NCBI GenBank assembly: GCA_964393865.1
Contig: CAYMUW010000007.1
Coordinates: forward strand, 24,008-88,007
DNA: 64,000 bases
Reading direction: 5' to 3'
DNA from: Suilimivivens sp964393865
GTDB lineage: Bacteria; Bacillota; Clostridia; Lachnospirales; Lachnospiraceae
In this document: piece by piece, positions 1 to 7,804 of the stretch
How positions within the stretch are numbered: the first letter of the stretch is position 1
Layout: each line of letters starts with the position of its first letter
Translations under genes and position numbers: made by a program
The notes under the pieces: model-generated
What the model saw: the letters and a program-made list of their open reading frames with translations, nothing else
What the model was told of the DNA's origin: nothing
Database searches by the model: none

Positions 1-507
1 CTTAAAAAAGCCTGTCATAATAAAAATTGTCAGCGGCAGTGCCAGCGTTAAATAGGGCAGAATTAATCCCAATCGGCTGTTTGTCAAATGCATTTTGGAA
101 AATCTGGTAAACAGCGGAATTAAAATACAGTGTACCGGTATCATCATGCCCGTCAAAAAATAAGTCATCGTTGCATTTGCAAACTTCCATCTCATTCTTC
201 CAATGGCAAAAGCCGCCATGGAGCCAAGCACCAGGCACAACAGCAGGGTCACAAAACATACAACAGCGGAATTTAAAGTTGCAATTCCAAGTTTTCCGGC
301 TGACCATGCAAAAGTATAGTTTTCAATCATCAAACGCTCAGGCATGGACCATGGTGAAACAAACAGCGTCTTATCGTCCTTTAGGGAAACATAAACAACC
401 CATACCAATGGAAGAAGGTAAAGTACTGCCAAAATTGACAGGAAGATATAAATGAGCGTTTTAACAACTATGCTGCCTTCATTTTTCTTTATTGATGATT
501 TGCTCAA
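1..507 (-). CDS. Carbohydrate ABC transporter permease, MalG-type (partial)
   Basis: This is the inner-membrane permease of a sugar ABC importer, cut by the window edge after 169 codons. The reading frame starts at a TTG at 507, eight bases after a GGGGGTGG ribosome site; no ATG in this frame fits as well. The visible protein has a first membrane segment (about residues 13-33), an extracytoplasmic stretch typical of the MalG/UgpE family (YTFAW near residue 65), and further membrane segments. The EAA loop that contacts the ATPase would lie beyond the window. It follows the MalF-type permease by 12 bp, so the two are co-transcribed with the upstream binding protein. The substrate cannot be read from sequence; a plant or host oligosaccharide is possible. 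Confidence 0.85.
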   Translation of the reverse strand, partial: MSKSSIKKNEGSIVVKTLIYIFLSILAVLYLLPLVWVVYVSLKDDKTLFVSPWSMPERLMIENYTFAWSAGKLGIATLNSAVVCFVTLLLCLVLGSMAAFAIGRMRWKFANATMTYFLTGMMIPVHCILIPLFTRFSKMHLTNSRLGLILPYLTLALPLTIFIMTGFFK

Positions 508-519
508 TCTTTCCACCCC

Positions 520-1407
520 CTACATTTCGTAATTTTCAATCTTGACAAATTTGTTTATAAAAAATGTTACCAATAAACAAAGTACCAAGAGGACAACACC
601 GATTGCACTTGCATATCCATATTTAAAATACTTAAAGCCCTGGAGATACAGGTGAGTCGCAAGCACCTCTGTCATATGGTTCGGTCCGCCTTCGGTCATA
701 TTAAAAATCAAGTCGAAAAACTTCAGGGAACCGATTGCGTTTAAGGACATTGCCGTTGCCATCATCGGCCTGATTAACGGCAGGGTAATATACCGGAAAG
801 CCTGCACCTTTGTGCAGCCATCTATGTAAGATGCTTCATACAGCGAGGTACTGATACCTGAAATCTGTGCCATATACAGCATCATGGACTGACCTACATA
901 CTGCCACAGAGAGACAAACGCTATCACCCACATGGGTAGAATAATAAATCCTTTGGTATCCATCAGCCACAACGGACCTTCAATTCCAAACTCCGCCAGT
1001 ATTTGGTTGATACCCAGCTTTGGTGTAAATACAAACATCCACAAAAGTCCAAGTGCTGCGGAAGACAGTACACAGGGCAGATAATATACGTTTTTAAAGA
1101 AGTTACGGCCTCTTTTAATATTGGTTAAAAGGGCTGCCAGGATCAGACCGGCGATCAACTGCGTTACAACCGAAAACACCAAAAAGAACAGGGAATTCTT
1201 GATTGCTATTTTCATGCTTTTGTCCGTCGTTAAAAGCTGTCTGTAATTTTCAATTCCAACAAACTCCGGTTTTGTCAAAGCATTATATTCACAGAAAGAA
1301 TAATATACGGACTGACAAATCGGAATAAACAAAACAAATGTAAATAACAGGAATGCCGGCGCCACAAATATGATTATTGCCTTTTTATCTCTTAATAATT
1401 TGTCCAT
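520..1407 (-). CDS. Carbohydrate ABC transporter permease, MalF/UgpA-type
   Basis: First inner-membrane permease of the sugar importer, 295 residues. The start at 1407 is chosen because GGAGGTG stands six bases upstream; the longer frame to 1491 would run through an intercistronic hairpin and into the binding-protein gene. It has about six membrane helices, the first at residues 10-32, and the cytoplasmic EAA loop EASYIDGCTKVQAF with the conserved Gly, which docks on the ATPase. No ATPase gene is visible; in Clostridia a shared MsmK/MalK-like ATPase encoded elsewhere usually serves such importers. The gene lies between the solute-binding protein and the second permease in a leftward operon, and the AraC regulator diverges from it. 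Confidence 0.9.
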   Translation of the reverse strand: MDKLLRDKKAIIIFVAPAFLLFTFVLFIPICQSVYYSFCEYNALTKPEFVGIENYRQLLTTDKSMKIAIKNSLFFLVFSVVTQLIAGLILAALLTNIKRGRNFFKNVYYLPCVLSSAALGLLWMFVFTPKLGINQILAEFGIEGPLWLMDTKGFIILPMWVIAFVSLWQYVGQSMMLYMAQISGISTSLYEASYIDGCTKVQAFRYITLPLIRPMMATAMSLNAIGSLKFFDLIFNMTEGGPNHMTEVLATHLYLQGFKYFKYGYASAIGVVLLVLCLLVTFFINKFVKIENYEM

Positions 1408-1427
1408 ATACACCTCCGGAACTTTAG

Positions 1428-1459
1428 AAAAATGCGGGATTGGATTTCTCCAATCCCGC
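1428..1459 (-). terminator. Intercistronic hairpin between binding protein and permease genes
   Basis: A perfect 11-bp stem, GCGGGATTGGA pairing with TCCAATCCCGC around a four-base loop, is followed on the minus strand by ATTTTT. It lies between the binding-protein stop (1479) and the permease ribosome site. In sugar ABC operons such elements act as partial terminators or 3' stabilisers that keep binding-protein mRNA more abundant than permease mRNA; that role here is inference. Confidence 0.75.
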
Positions 1460-1478
1460 CGTATAACCACTTTGTTTC

Positions 1479-2777
1479 TTAATTTTTCCAAACATTATTC
1501 TTGTAGAAATCTTCCAACGACTGGAGTCCTTCTTCAACGGGAGTTCCCAGATAAATGGAAACCATGGTATCATCAAATGCTGCACCTGCCTCTGTTGTAG
1601 CCAGTGATTCATTATAGAAACCAAATGTAGATTTTGCATTTCCGAATACATCCATTACATAGGAAAGCTGTGCGGGAGCTACGGAAGCATCATACTCAAC
1701 TGTTGTTACAGGGATCTTTCCACCAACTTCAGCTGTATACTTCTGAGCCGTATCATCGGTAAAATATTTCATAAATGCGATTACCGCTTCGGGATGCTTC
1801 GTAGATGCACTCATTGCCAAGCTGTCAGACTTAGCAATAACTCTGCCGTCTGTTCCAGGGAATGCGAACACGCCGCACTTCTCCTCGAAATCGGGGTTAG
1901 CACCATTGATCTGTGCGATTGCCCATGAACCCTGGATCAACATAGCTGCTTCTTCATTATAGAAGTTAGCTGTAGCAACATCATTGGTATCACCTGCTGC
2001 CGTAGGCTGGAAATACTTAGAAATTTCAACCAGCTTGTTAGCTGCATTTACAACATTTTCATCTGTCCAGGAAGCTGTTCCTGCATCAAGCGCTGCGGTA
2101 TCAACACCTTCACTGTCACACAGATAACCTGCTAACATGGACAAGCACCATGCGGTACCAGCGGAAATGGTAATCGGTGTATAACCTGCATCCTGCAGCT
2201 GCTGGCATGCGCTCAGCATTCCGTCCCAATCCGTAGGCATTTCACTAATACCTGCTGCTGCGAACATTTCTGTGTTATAGAATACACAGGCTGCTGCAAT
2301 ATTTAAAGGCACTGCGTAAATCTTACCGTCATAGGTCTGCTGTGAAAAAGCGCCCTCGCCGCCGTTAAAGGTATCCATCCAGCCGTCTGCCTTAAGATAC
2401 TCTGTTAAATCAGCAGCTACACCGGGATCAACATAAACATCCAAATTCGGTCCGGGGCTGACGATAAAGCAGTCAGGGGTCTCACCTGCTGCAACCAGCG
2501 CATTTAACTTCGGATAATACTCTTCCAAATTGGTGGTAACTACATTGACATGATAAACGCCTTCATAGTCTTTGTTAAATCTGTCTACTGTTTCCTTGTA
2601 ACCCTTGGAAATCAGATCTTCCGTAGCCTCAAAATCATCCCAGAACATCCATGTGATTTCCTGCACTTCACCGTCCGATGATCCTGATGCGGAAGTTCCT
2701 GTACTTCCACCACATCCTACCAATAAGGATGCTGCCATTGCTACAGAAAGAATTAATGCTAATAATTTTTTCTTCAT
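1479..2777 (-). CDS. Sugar ABC transporter solute-binding lipoprotein
   Basis: Extracytoplasmic substrate-binding component, 432 residues. Residues 1-22 form a lipoprotein signal (Lys-rich start, hydrophobic core, lipobox LVGC with Cys22), followed by a Gly/Ser linker and the family-1 solute-binding fold. The sequence has the usual alternation of two lobes, with WMFWDDFEATEDL early and a C-terminal helical lobe. It is first in the operon, directly downstream of the AraC-linked control region, and ahead of an intercistronic hairpin and the two permeases. Substrate specificity is not readable; carbohydrate is inferred from the family and the AraC partner. Confidence 0.92.
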   Translation of the reverse strand: MKKKLLALILSVAMAASLLVGCGGSTGTSASGSSDGEVQEITWMFWDDFEATEDLISKGYKETVDRFNKDYEGVYHVNVVTTNLEEYYPKLNALVAAGETPDCFIVSPGPNLDVYVDPGVAADLTEYLKADGWMDTFNGGEGAFSQQTYDGKIYAVPLNIAAACVFYNTEMFAAAGISEMPTDWDGMLSACQQLQDAGYTPITISAGTAWCLSMLAGYLCDSEGVDTAALDAGTASWTDENVVNAANKLVEISKYFQPTAAGDTNDVATANFYNEEAAMLIQGSWAIAQINGANPDFEEKCGVFAFPGTDGRVIAKSDSLAMSASTKHPEAVIAFMKYFTDDTAQKYTAEVGGKIPVTTVEYDASVAPAQLSYVMDVFGNAKSTFGFYNESLATTEAGAAFDDTMVSIYLGTPVEEGLQSLEDFYKNNVWKN

Positions 2778-3091
2778 ATGCTAACTCTACCTCCCTCGTC
2801 AATTTGTTGCATAGCAATTTGATAATCTAAGTATAACAACTCACGAACTTTCCTACTATTAAATAATTGCTGTTTAAGACTTAATTCTTGCTATTTTATC
2901 TTTTCATTTTTTGTCATTTTTTTTAATTTTAGCATTTTTCCTCATTATGTAATGTAAGTTTTGCATAATCTTTATCCTTTTTTTCTTTTTAATCTATACA
3001 TTTTGCAAGTGAAATGCTAGAATATTTTTTATCACACAACATTATTTACTGAATTGCAAATAGCAATTTTCGCAATTTCCCGGAGGGCATT
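2778..3091. promoter_or_regulatory. Divergent control region with two AraC-type half sites
   Basis: This 314-bp AT-rich gap separates the ABC operon from the AraC gene and holds no gene. On the minus strand a -10 box TATACT lies at 2830-2835, but the position where a -35 box should be reads TAGTAG, far from consensus. Just upstream are two similar half sites, ACAGCAATTATTTAA and ATAGCAAGAATTAAG, whose cores (2867-2873 and 2888-2894) are exactly 21 bp apart, two helical turns. That is the layout expected for an AraC-family activator beside a weak -35. A further TAGCAATTTT occurs near 3060 in the AraC leader. Confidence 0.55.
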
Positions 3092-3946
3092 ATGATCGAG
3101 ACACTGAATGGCATTCAGGAAACCGTCAACTTTAAGAAGGATACCAACCTGAGACTGTATAACAATGATGAAGCAGAAAATTACCCCAAGCACTGGCATG
3201 CGCCTCTGGAAATCATTATGCCTACCCAAAGCTCCTATGGAGCTGTCTGCAGCAATATTTCCTACGAGCTCCGCGAAGGTGATATTCTGATTATCACTCC
3301 CGGCGTTATTCACAGTCTGGAAGCCCCTCCGGTGGGAAAGCGTTTTATCTTTCAGGCTGACTACTCCATTCTTCGCCACATTAAGGAACTGGAAAACACC
3401 TTATCTGCCATTGCACCTGCTTTTATGATTACCCCCGAAGATGCTCCCACCGCTCACGGGCACATTCAGCAATTGATGTATACCATTGCGGATGAATATT
3501 TCTCTGATTCCCCCATGTCAGAGGCCTCCATCTATGCCAAGCTGATTGAAATTTTTGTCTGTCTTGGACGGGAATGCTCCCCAACCAAAAGCTTTCCCGC
3601 AACCACCTCCAAGCGAAAGGAATATACGGAAAAATTTCTGTTTATATGCGATTACATAAATGAGCACTGCACCGAAAATCTTTCTCTTGACGATGCGGCA
3701 CAGCTTGCCGGTTTCAGCAAATACCATTTCAGCCGGCTGTTCAAATGCTTTACCAATGTGTCTTTCTATAAGTATGTGAATCAAAAGCGAATTGCTTATG
3801 CGGAGAACCTGCTGATCGATCCGGCATTAAGCGTCACCGAAGTGGCGCTGCATTCCGGATTCGACAGCCTGTCCTCCTTCATCAGAATGTTTAAGATCAT
3901 CAAAGGCGTTACGCCCACAGAATTCAAGAACATGTATGCACCTTAA
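3092..3946 (+). CDS. AraC-family transcriptional regulator
   Basis: A 284-residue regulator with an N-terminal cupin-like sensing domain (HWHAPLEIIMP near residue 32 and a GDILIITPGVIHSLE strand pair typical of sugar-binding AraC proteins) and a C-terminal double helix-turn-helix (about 185-283) containing LAGFSKYHFSRLFK and SGFDSLSSFIRMFK. The start is set by CGGAGGG ten bases upstream. It diverges from the sugar ABC operon, which it most likely activates on binding the transported sugar or a derivative. Its stop codon is interlocked with that of purA on the other strand at a TTAA. Confidence 0.92.
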   Translation: MIETLNGIQETVNFKKDTNLRLYNNDEAENYPKHWHAPLEIIMPTQSSYGAVCSNISYELREGDILIITPGVIHSLEAPPVGKRFIFQADYSILRHIKELENTLSAIAPAFMITPEDAPTAHGHIQQLMYTIADEYFSDSPMSEASIYAKLIEIFVCLGRECSPTKSFPATTSKRKEYTEKFLFICDYINEHCTENLSLDDAAQLAGFSKYHFSRLFKCFTNVSFYKYVNQKRIAYAENLLIDPALSVTEVALHSGFDSLSSFIRMFKIIKGVTPTEFKNMYAP

Positions 3947-5241
3947 CAATCGGTTTTTAATGCACTCTTTCTATAAATAATGTCTTCTCTTCCCGGACCG
4001 TTGGATACCATTGTAATCGGGTAGCCGATCCGCTCTTCAATAAACTCAATATACTTTCTGCAGTTCTCCGGCAAATCCTCATATTCTTTGATTCCACGGA
4101 TATCACATTTCCAGCCGGGCAGCTTTTTCAGCACCGGCTTTGCCTTTTCCAGCTTGCAGGTCACAGGAAAATCCGTGGTCACCTCTCCGTCAATCTCATA
4201 GCCCACGCACACAGGAATTTCATCCAGATAGCCCAACACATCCAGCACGGTAAAGGCCACATCCGTTGTTCCCTGCAGACGGCAGCCGTACTTAGAAGCC
4301 ACACAGTCAAACCATCCCATACGTCTAGGACGTCCTGTGGTAGCGCCATATTCTCCGCCGTCACCGCCTCTGTGGCGCAGCTCGTCAGCTTCTTCTCCGA
4401 AAATTTCCGATACAAATGCACCTGCTCCCACCGCGGAAGAGTATGCCTTACATACCGTAATAATCTGCTTGATCTCATAGGGCGGAAGCCCTGCACCGAT
4501 GGCGCCGTAGGCTGCCAGCGTGGAGGATGAGGTCACCATGGGGTATATGCCATGATCGGGGTCCTTCAGGGTTCCAAGCTGCCCTTCCAGAAGAATGGTC
4601 TTTCCCTCCTTAAGCGCTTTGTCAAGATATACGGATACATCACATACAAAAGGCTCAATCATTTCCCTATATTCATGTAATGTAGCAAGCAGCTCGTCAG
4701 GATCGATCAGAGGCTTATGATACATGTGCTCTAATATAATATTTTTCTGCTCACATACTCTCTGTACCTTTTCTTTGAGCAGCTCCTCGTCAAAAAGCTC
4801 ACTTACCTGAAAGCCAATCTTTGCATATTTATCGGAATAGAAAGGGGCAATTCCCGATTTGGTGGAACCGAAGGATTTTCCTCCCAGACGTTCCTCCTCG
4901 TACTGGTCCAACAAAATATGATAAGGCATAACCATCTGTGCACGGTCTGACACCAGAATCCTGGGCATCGGTACCCCCCTGTCGGTAATAGACTTCACCT
5001 CATTCATCAGTACCGGAATATTCAGCGCCACACCGTTTCCGATAATGCTGGTGGTATGTCCGTAGAACACACCCGAAGGCAATGTGTGCAGTGCAAATTT
5101 CCCATAGTTATTCACGATGGTATGCCCTGCGTTGGCACCTCCCTGAAAACGAATGATAATATCCGCCTGTTCTGCCAGCATGTCTGTGATCTTGCCTTTT
5201 CCCTCGTCGCCCCAATTGGCTCCTACTACTGCTTTAACCAT
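3943..5241 (-). CDS. purA: Adenylosuccinate synthetase
   Basis: Cytoplasmic enzyme joining IMP and aspartate with GTP to make adenylosuccinate, the first committed step to AMP. The protein is 432 residues, close to the usual length. The GTP loop GDEGKGK is at residues 11-17, and GGANAGHTIV carries the catalytic His near residue 41; the IMP-binding TGRPRRMGWFD segment is also present. AAAGGAG lies about eleven bases before the ATG. It stands alone between the AraC gene (convergent, sharing a stop at TTAA) and a terminator that isolates it from the upstream ACT gene, so it is probably transcribed by itself. Confidence 0.97.
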   Translation of the reverse strand: MVKAVVGANWGDEGKGKITDMLAEQADIIIRFQGGANAGHTIVNNYGKFALHTLPSGVFYGHTTSIIGNGVALNIPVLMNEVKSITDRGVPMPRILVSDRAQMVMPYHILLDQYEEERLGGKSFGSTKSGIAPFYSDKYAKIGFQVSELFDEELLKEKVQRVCEQKNIILEHMYHKPLIDPDELLATLHEYREMIEPFVCDVSVYLDKALKEGKTILLEGQLGTLKDPDHGIYPMVTSSSTLAAYGAIGAGLPPYEIKQIITVCKAYSSAVGAGAFVSEIFGEEADELRHRGGDGGEYGATTGRPRRMGWFDCVASKYGCRLQGTTDVAFTVLDVLGYLDEIPVCVGYEIDGEVTTDFPVTCKLEKAKPVLKKLPGWKCDIRGIKEYEDLPENCRKYIEFIEERIGYPITMVSNGPGREDIIYRKSALKTDC

Positions 5242-5318
5242 TGAACCTTATGCTCCTTTCCCTCTTCACTCAGTAAATAATTGTAAAACCTGTAAGCCAG
5301 CCGTTTTTACATGCAAAA

Positions 5319-5340
5319 GAGCAGGTGTAAAAACCTGCTC
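5319..5340 (-). terminator. Terminator of the ior-paaK-ACT operon
   Basis: GAGCAGGT and ACCTGCTC form an 8-bp stem with a six-base loop, followed on the minus strand by TTTTGCAT. It sits between the ACT gene stop (5452) and purA start (5241). The T tract is short, so strength is uncertain; on the plus strand the stem is followed by CTTTT. Confidence 0.6.
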
Positions 5341-5451
5341 CTTTTACCAGCTTCTTACTTAGTGATTATACAGCATCTCAAATCATAAGTAAAATCAATA
5401 TTTATTATGAATAATATAACTCCACGTTATTTTTCACAAAATTACTTTCTT

Positions 5452-5874
5452 TTAGAAAACATCCCCTGCCTCGAAGAAACGTGCTCCCGTCTCTCTTAAC
5501 ACTTTTTCCGCCTTTTCCGGATCTGAAGGTTTAATGGCAATAGCCGCCTCATCCGTTCGCGTACAGAGGGCATACATATACTCAATGTTAATCCCCGACT
5601 GATAAAGTGTATGAACCACCTGCTGCAGGGCTCCCACCTGATGGGGAAGCGTTACCGCAACGATCTGATTTAAGGTAGCGGAAAAACCATCACGCATTAA
5701 AACTTCCCGTCCCTTTTCAGGATCATTAACCAGAAGCCTGAGCATTCCGTAATCGCTGGTGTCTGCCAGACTTAACGAAATGATATTAATTTGCTCTTCC
5801 TTTAATAGATTCAGCACATCCTCAAGACGTCCCGCCCTGTTTTCCAAAAATACCGATAACTGTCTAATAGCCAT
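5452..5874 (-). CDS. Tandem ACT-domain protein
   Basis: A 140-residue protein made of two ACT domains (about 1-70 and 71-140), starting MAIRQLSVFLENRAGRL, the usual ACT strand-helix opening. ACT domains bind amino acids and regulate enzymes. This stand-alone type is commonly found next to indolepyruvate oxidoreductase and PaaK genes and is presumed to sense aromatic amino acids, but its partner has not been read here. AAAGGAG is eight bases upstream and overlaps the end of paaK, so translation is probably coupled. It is last in the four-gene operon, before the terminator at 5319-5340. Confidence 0.85.
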   Translation of the reverse strand: MAIRQLSVFLENRAGRLEDVLNLLKEEQINIISLSLADTSDYGMLRLLVNDPEKGREVLMRDGFSATLNQIVAVTLPHQVGALQQVVHTLYQSGINIEYMYALCTRTDEAAIAIKPSDPEKAEKVLRETGARFFEAGDVF

Positions 5875-5889
5875 ATTTTACGCTCCTTT

Positions 5890-7188
5890 CTACACCAGTT
5901 TTCTCTTATCAATCACCCGGACAGCCTTGCCCATGCTTCTTTCAATGGTCTTAGGCTCAACCAGCTTTACCTTTACCGTCAGACCGATAGCCGTCTGAAT
6001 CGCATGCGCAATCTGCTTGGTCAGATTTTCAAGCTCTCTGATCTCATCAGAGAAAAATCTCTCCTCAACCTCCACCTGAACCTCAAGAGTATCCAGATTA
6101 TTCACACGGTCTACAATCATTAAATAATGAGGTGTAGTTCCGCCCATTTCCAAAAGTGCAGCCTCCACCTGTGACGGAAATACATTTATGCCGCGGATAA
6201 TCAGCATATCATCGGAACGTCCCTTAAAGCGGCTGATCCTTGCAAGTGTTCTTCCGCATTCGCATTTTGCATAATCAATACTTGTAAGATCCTTGGTACG
6301 ATAGCGGATCAGCGGCAGTCCTTCCTTGGTCAGCGTGGTAAATACCAGCTCACCCGTCTGCCCCGGCTCAATAGGCTGCAATGTGTCAGGATCAATAATT
6401 TCAGGCAGGAAATGATCCTCATATACATGAAGCCCCTTATGATATTCGCAGTCACATGCCACGCCCGGTCCCATAACCTCAGACAACCCGTAAATGTCAT
6501 GGGCGTGAATATGAAGTTTCTCCTCGATCTGAAGACGCATCTGCTCTGTCCATGGTTCCGCTCCGCAGATCGCCGCTTTCAGCTTAATGTTGGGGATGTC
6601 CCCATTGGCCTCCAAAGTTTCCGCAATATGTAAGAGATAGGAGGGCGTACAGGCAATAGCCGTCACCCCAAAGTCCTTCATCATTGTGGTCAGCTTTTTG
6701 GTATTTCCGGTTGACATAGGCACCACTGTAGCGCCCAAATACTCTGCACCATAATGAGCTCCCAGGCCTCCGGTAAACAGCCCGTACCCATATGCCACCT
6801 GAATGGTATCTCCTCTGGTTACATCTGCCTGTGCCAGCGCTCTGGCCACACATTCAGCCCAGATGTCAATATCCTTTCTGGTATATCCCACCACCGTTGC
6901 CTTTCCTGTGGTTCCGCTGGACGCATGAATACGCACGATTTCCGACTGAGGTGCCGCAAAAAGTCCAAAAGGATAAGTATCTCTCAAATCATCCTTGGTG
7001 GTATAAGGAAGCTTATCAATGTCCTCAATCCCCCGTATATCCCCTGGCTCAATACCTGCCTCCTGCATTTTTTTGCGGTAATACTCCACATTGTGATAAA
7101 CCCTGTTTACCACCTTTACAAGTCGTTTGCTCTGCAAATCCGCAAGCTCATCCCTGCTCATACATTCCTTTGTTTCATTCCAAATCAC
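5890..7188 (-). CDS. paaK: Phenylacetate-CoA ligase
   Basis: ATP-dependent AMP-forming ligase converting phenylacetate or related aryl acids to the CoA thioester; 432 residues, full length. The AMP-binding signature SSGTTGKATVVGYT lies near residue 92, and the family motifs YGLSEVMGPG and YRTKDLT follow. Translation starts at a GTG (7188) seven bases after GGAGGG. It sits between iorB and the ACT gene in an operon that pairs oxidative decarboxylation of aryl pyruvates to aryl-acetyl-CoA with this ligase, which can run in the ATP-forming direction in anaerobes. Whether the substrate is phenyl-, indole- or hydroxyphenylacetate is not readable. Confidence 0.93.
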   Translation of the reverse strand: MIWNETKECMSRDELADLQSKRLVKVVNRVYHNVEYYRKKMQEAGIEPGDIRGIEDIDKLPYTTKDDLRDTYPFGLFAAPQSEIVRIHASSGTTGKATVVGYTRKDIDIWAECVARALAQADVTRGDTIQVAYGYGLFTGGLGAHYGAEYLGATVVPMSTGNTKKLTTMMKDFGVTAIACTPSYLLHIAETLEANGDIPNIKLKAAICGAEPWTEQMRLQIEEKLHIHAHDIYGLSEVMGPGVACDCEYHKGLHVYEDHFLPEIIDPDTLQPIEPGQTGELVFTTLTKEGLPLIRYRTKDLTSIDYAKCECGRTLARISRFKGRSDDMLIIRGINVFPSQVEAALLEMGGTTPHYLMIVDRVNNLDTLEVQVEVEERFFSDEIRELENLTKQIAHAIQTAIGLTVKVKLVEPKTIERSMGKAVRVIDKRKLV

Positions 7189-7222
7189 TTGGTAACCCTC
7201 CGTTTCACTTTATAGCTTATTA

Positions 7223-7792
7223 TTACAGTACATACCCCTCTTCAAATGCCTTCTTATTGATTTCCACCGTCTTAGGCGGCACCGTTTCTTCAATTATCTT
7301 AATCCATTCTTCCTTTGCAAAATCCATTCTCTTTGCAGCCACACCGATGATTACTGTATTGAATACTCTTGCATTTCCGATTTGAAGCGCCACCCCCTGC
7401 GCATCCACGGATACCACATTGTACTTTTTCTTAAGATTCTCAATAATATTTTCGGGATATTCAGCTGCGCCGATGGCTACCGGCATGGGGTCCATTCTCT
7501 GATCATTGACAATAATCACTCCGTCCTTTTTCAGGAAATGTGCATACCGAAGCGCTTCCAGCCTCTCAAAGGCAATCAGCACATCCGCACAGCCTTCTTC
7601 TACAATCGGCTCGGCCACCTTATCTCCATAGCGCACATAAGTAACCACGCTGCCTCCACGCTGCGCCATACCATGTACCTCTGAAATCTTTACATCATAG
7701 CCTGCCTGCCTTGTTATTCCACCTAAAATCCGGCTAGTGAGCAGGGTTCCCTGTCCACCCACACCTACGATCATAATATTTTTCGTTTCCAT
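7223..7792 (-). CDS. iorB: Indolepyruvate oxidoreductase, beta subunit
   Basis: The gamma-type domain subunit of the two-subunit 2-oxoacid:ferredoxin oxidoreductase acting on aryl pyruvates. It is 189 residues long with the characteristic opening VGVGGQGTLLTSRILG (residues 10-25) and SEVHGMAQRGGSVVTYVRYG, both family hallmarks. GGAGG overlaps the end of iorA, whose stop is 12 bp upstream, so the two subunits are translated together. The protein works with IorA in the cytoplasm, reducing ferredoxin while making an aryl-acetyl-CoA. Confidence 0.95.
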   Translation of the reverse strand: METKNIMIVGVGGQGTLLTSRILGGITRQAGYDVKISEVHGMAQRGGSVVTYVRYGDKVAEPIVEEGCADVLIAFERLEALRYAHFLKKDGVIIVNDQRMDPMPVAIGAAEYPENIIENLKKKYNVVSVDAQGVALQIGNARVFNTVIIGVAAKRMDFAKEEWIKIIEETVPPKTVEINKKAFEEGYVL

Positions 7793-7804
7793 CTATGCGC
7801 CCTC

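Noticed and set aside
2..307. Minus-strand open frame over the MalG-type permease
   Set aside because: It is out of frame with clear permease text that begins at the TTG at 507 and has membrane helices and a ribosome site.
1408..1491. Longer MalF-type permease start at 1491
   Set aside because: It would translate the intercistronic hairpin and overlap the binding protein gene; GGAGGTG before 1407 decides the start.
5319..5340. purA riboswitch or leader element
   Set aside because: The hairpin is 78 bp upstream of purA, is followed by T residues on the minus strand, and is simpler to explain as the terminator of the ACT operon.
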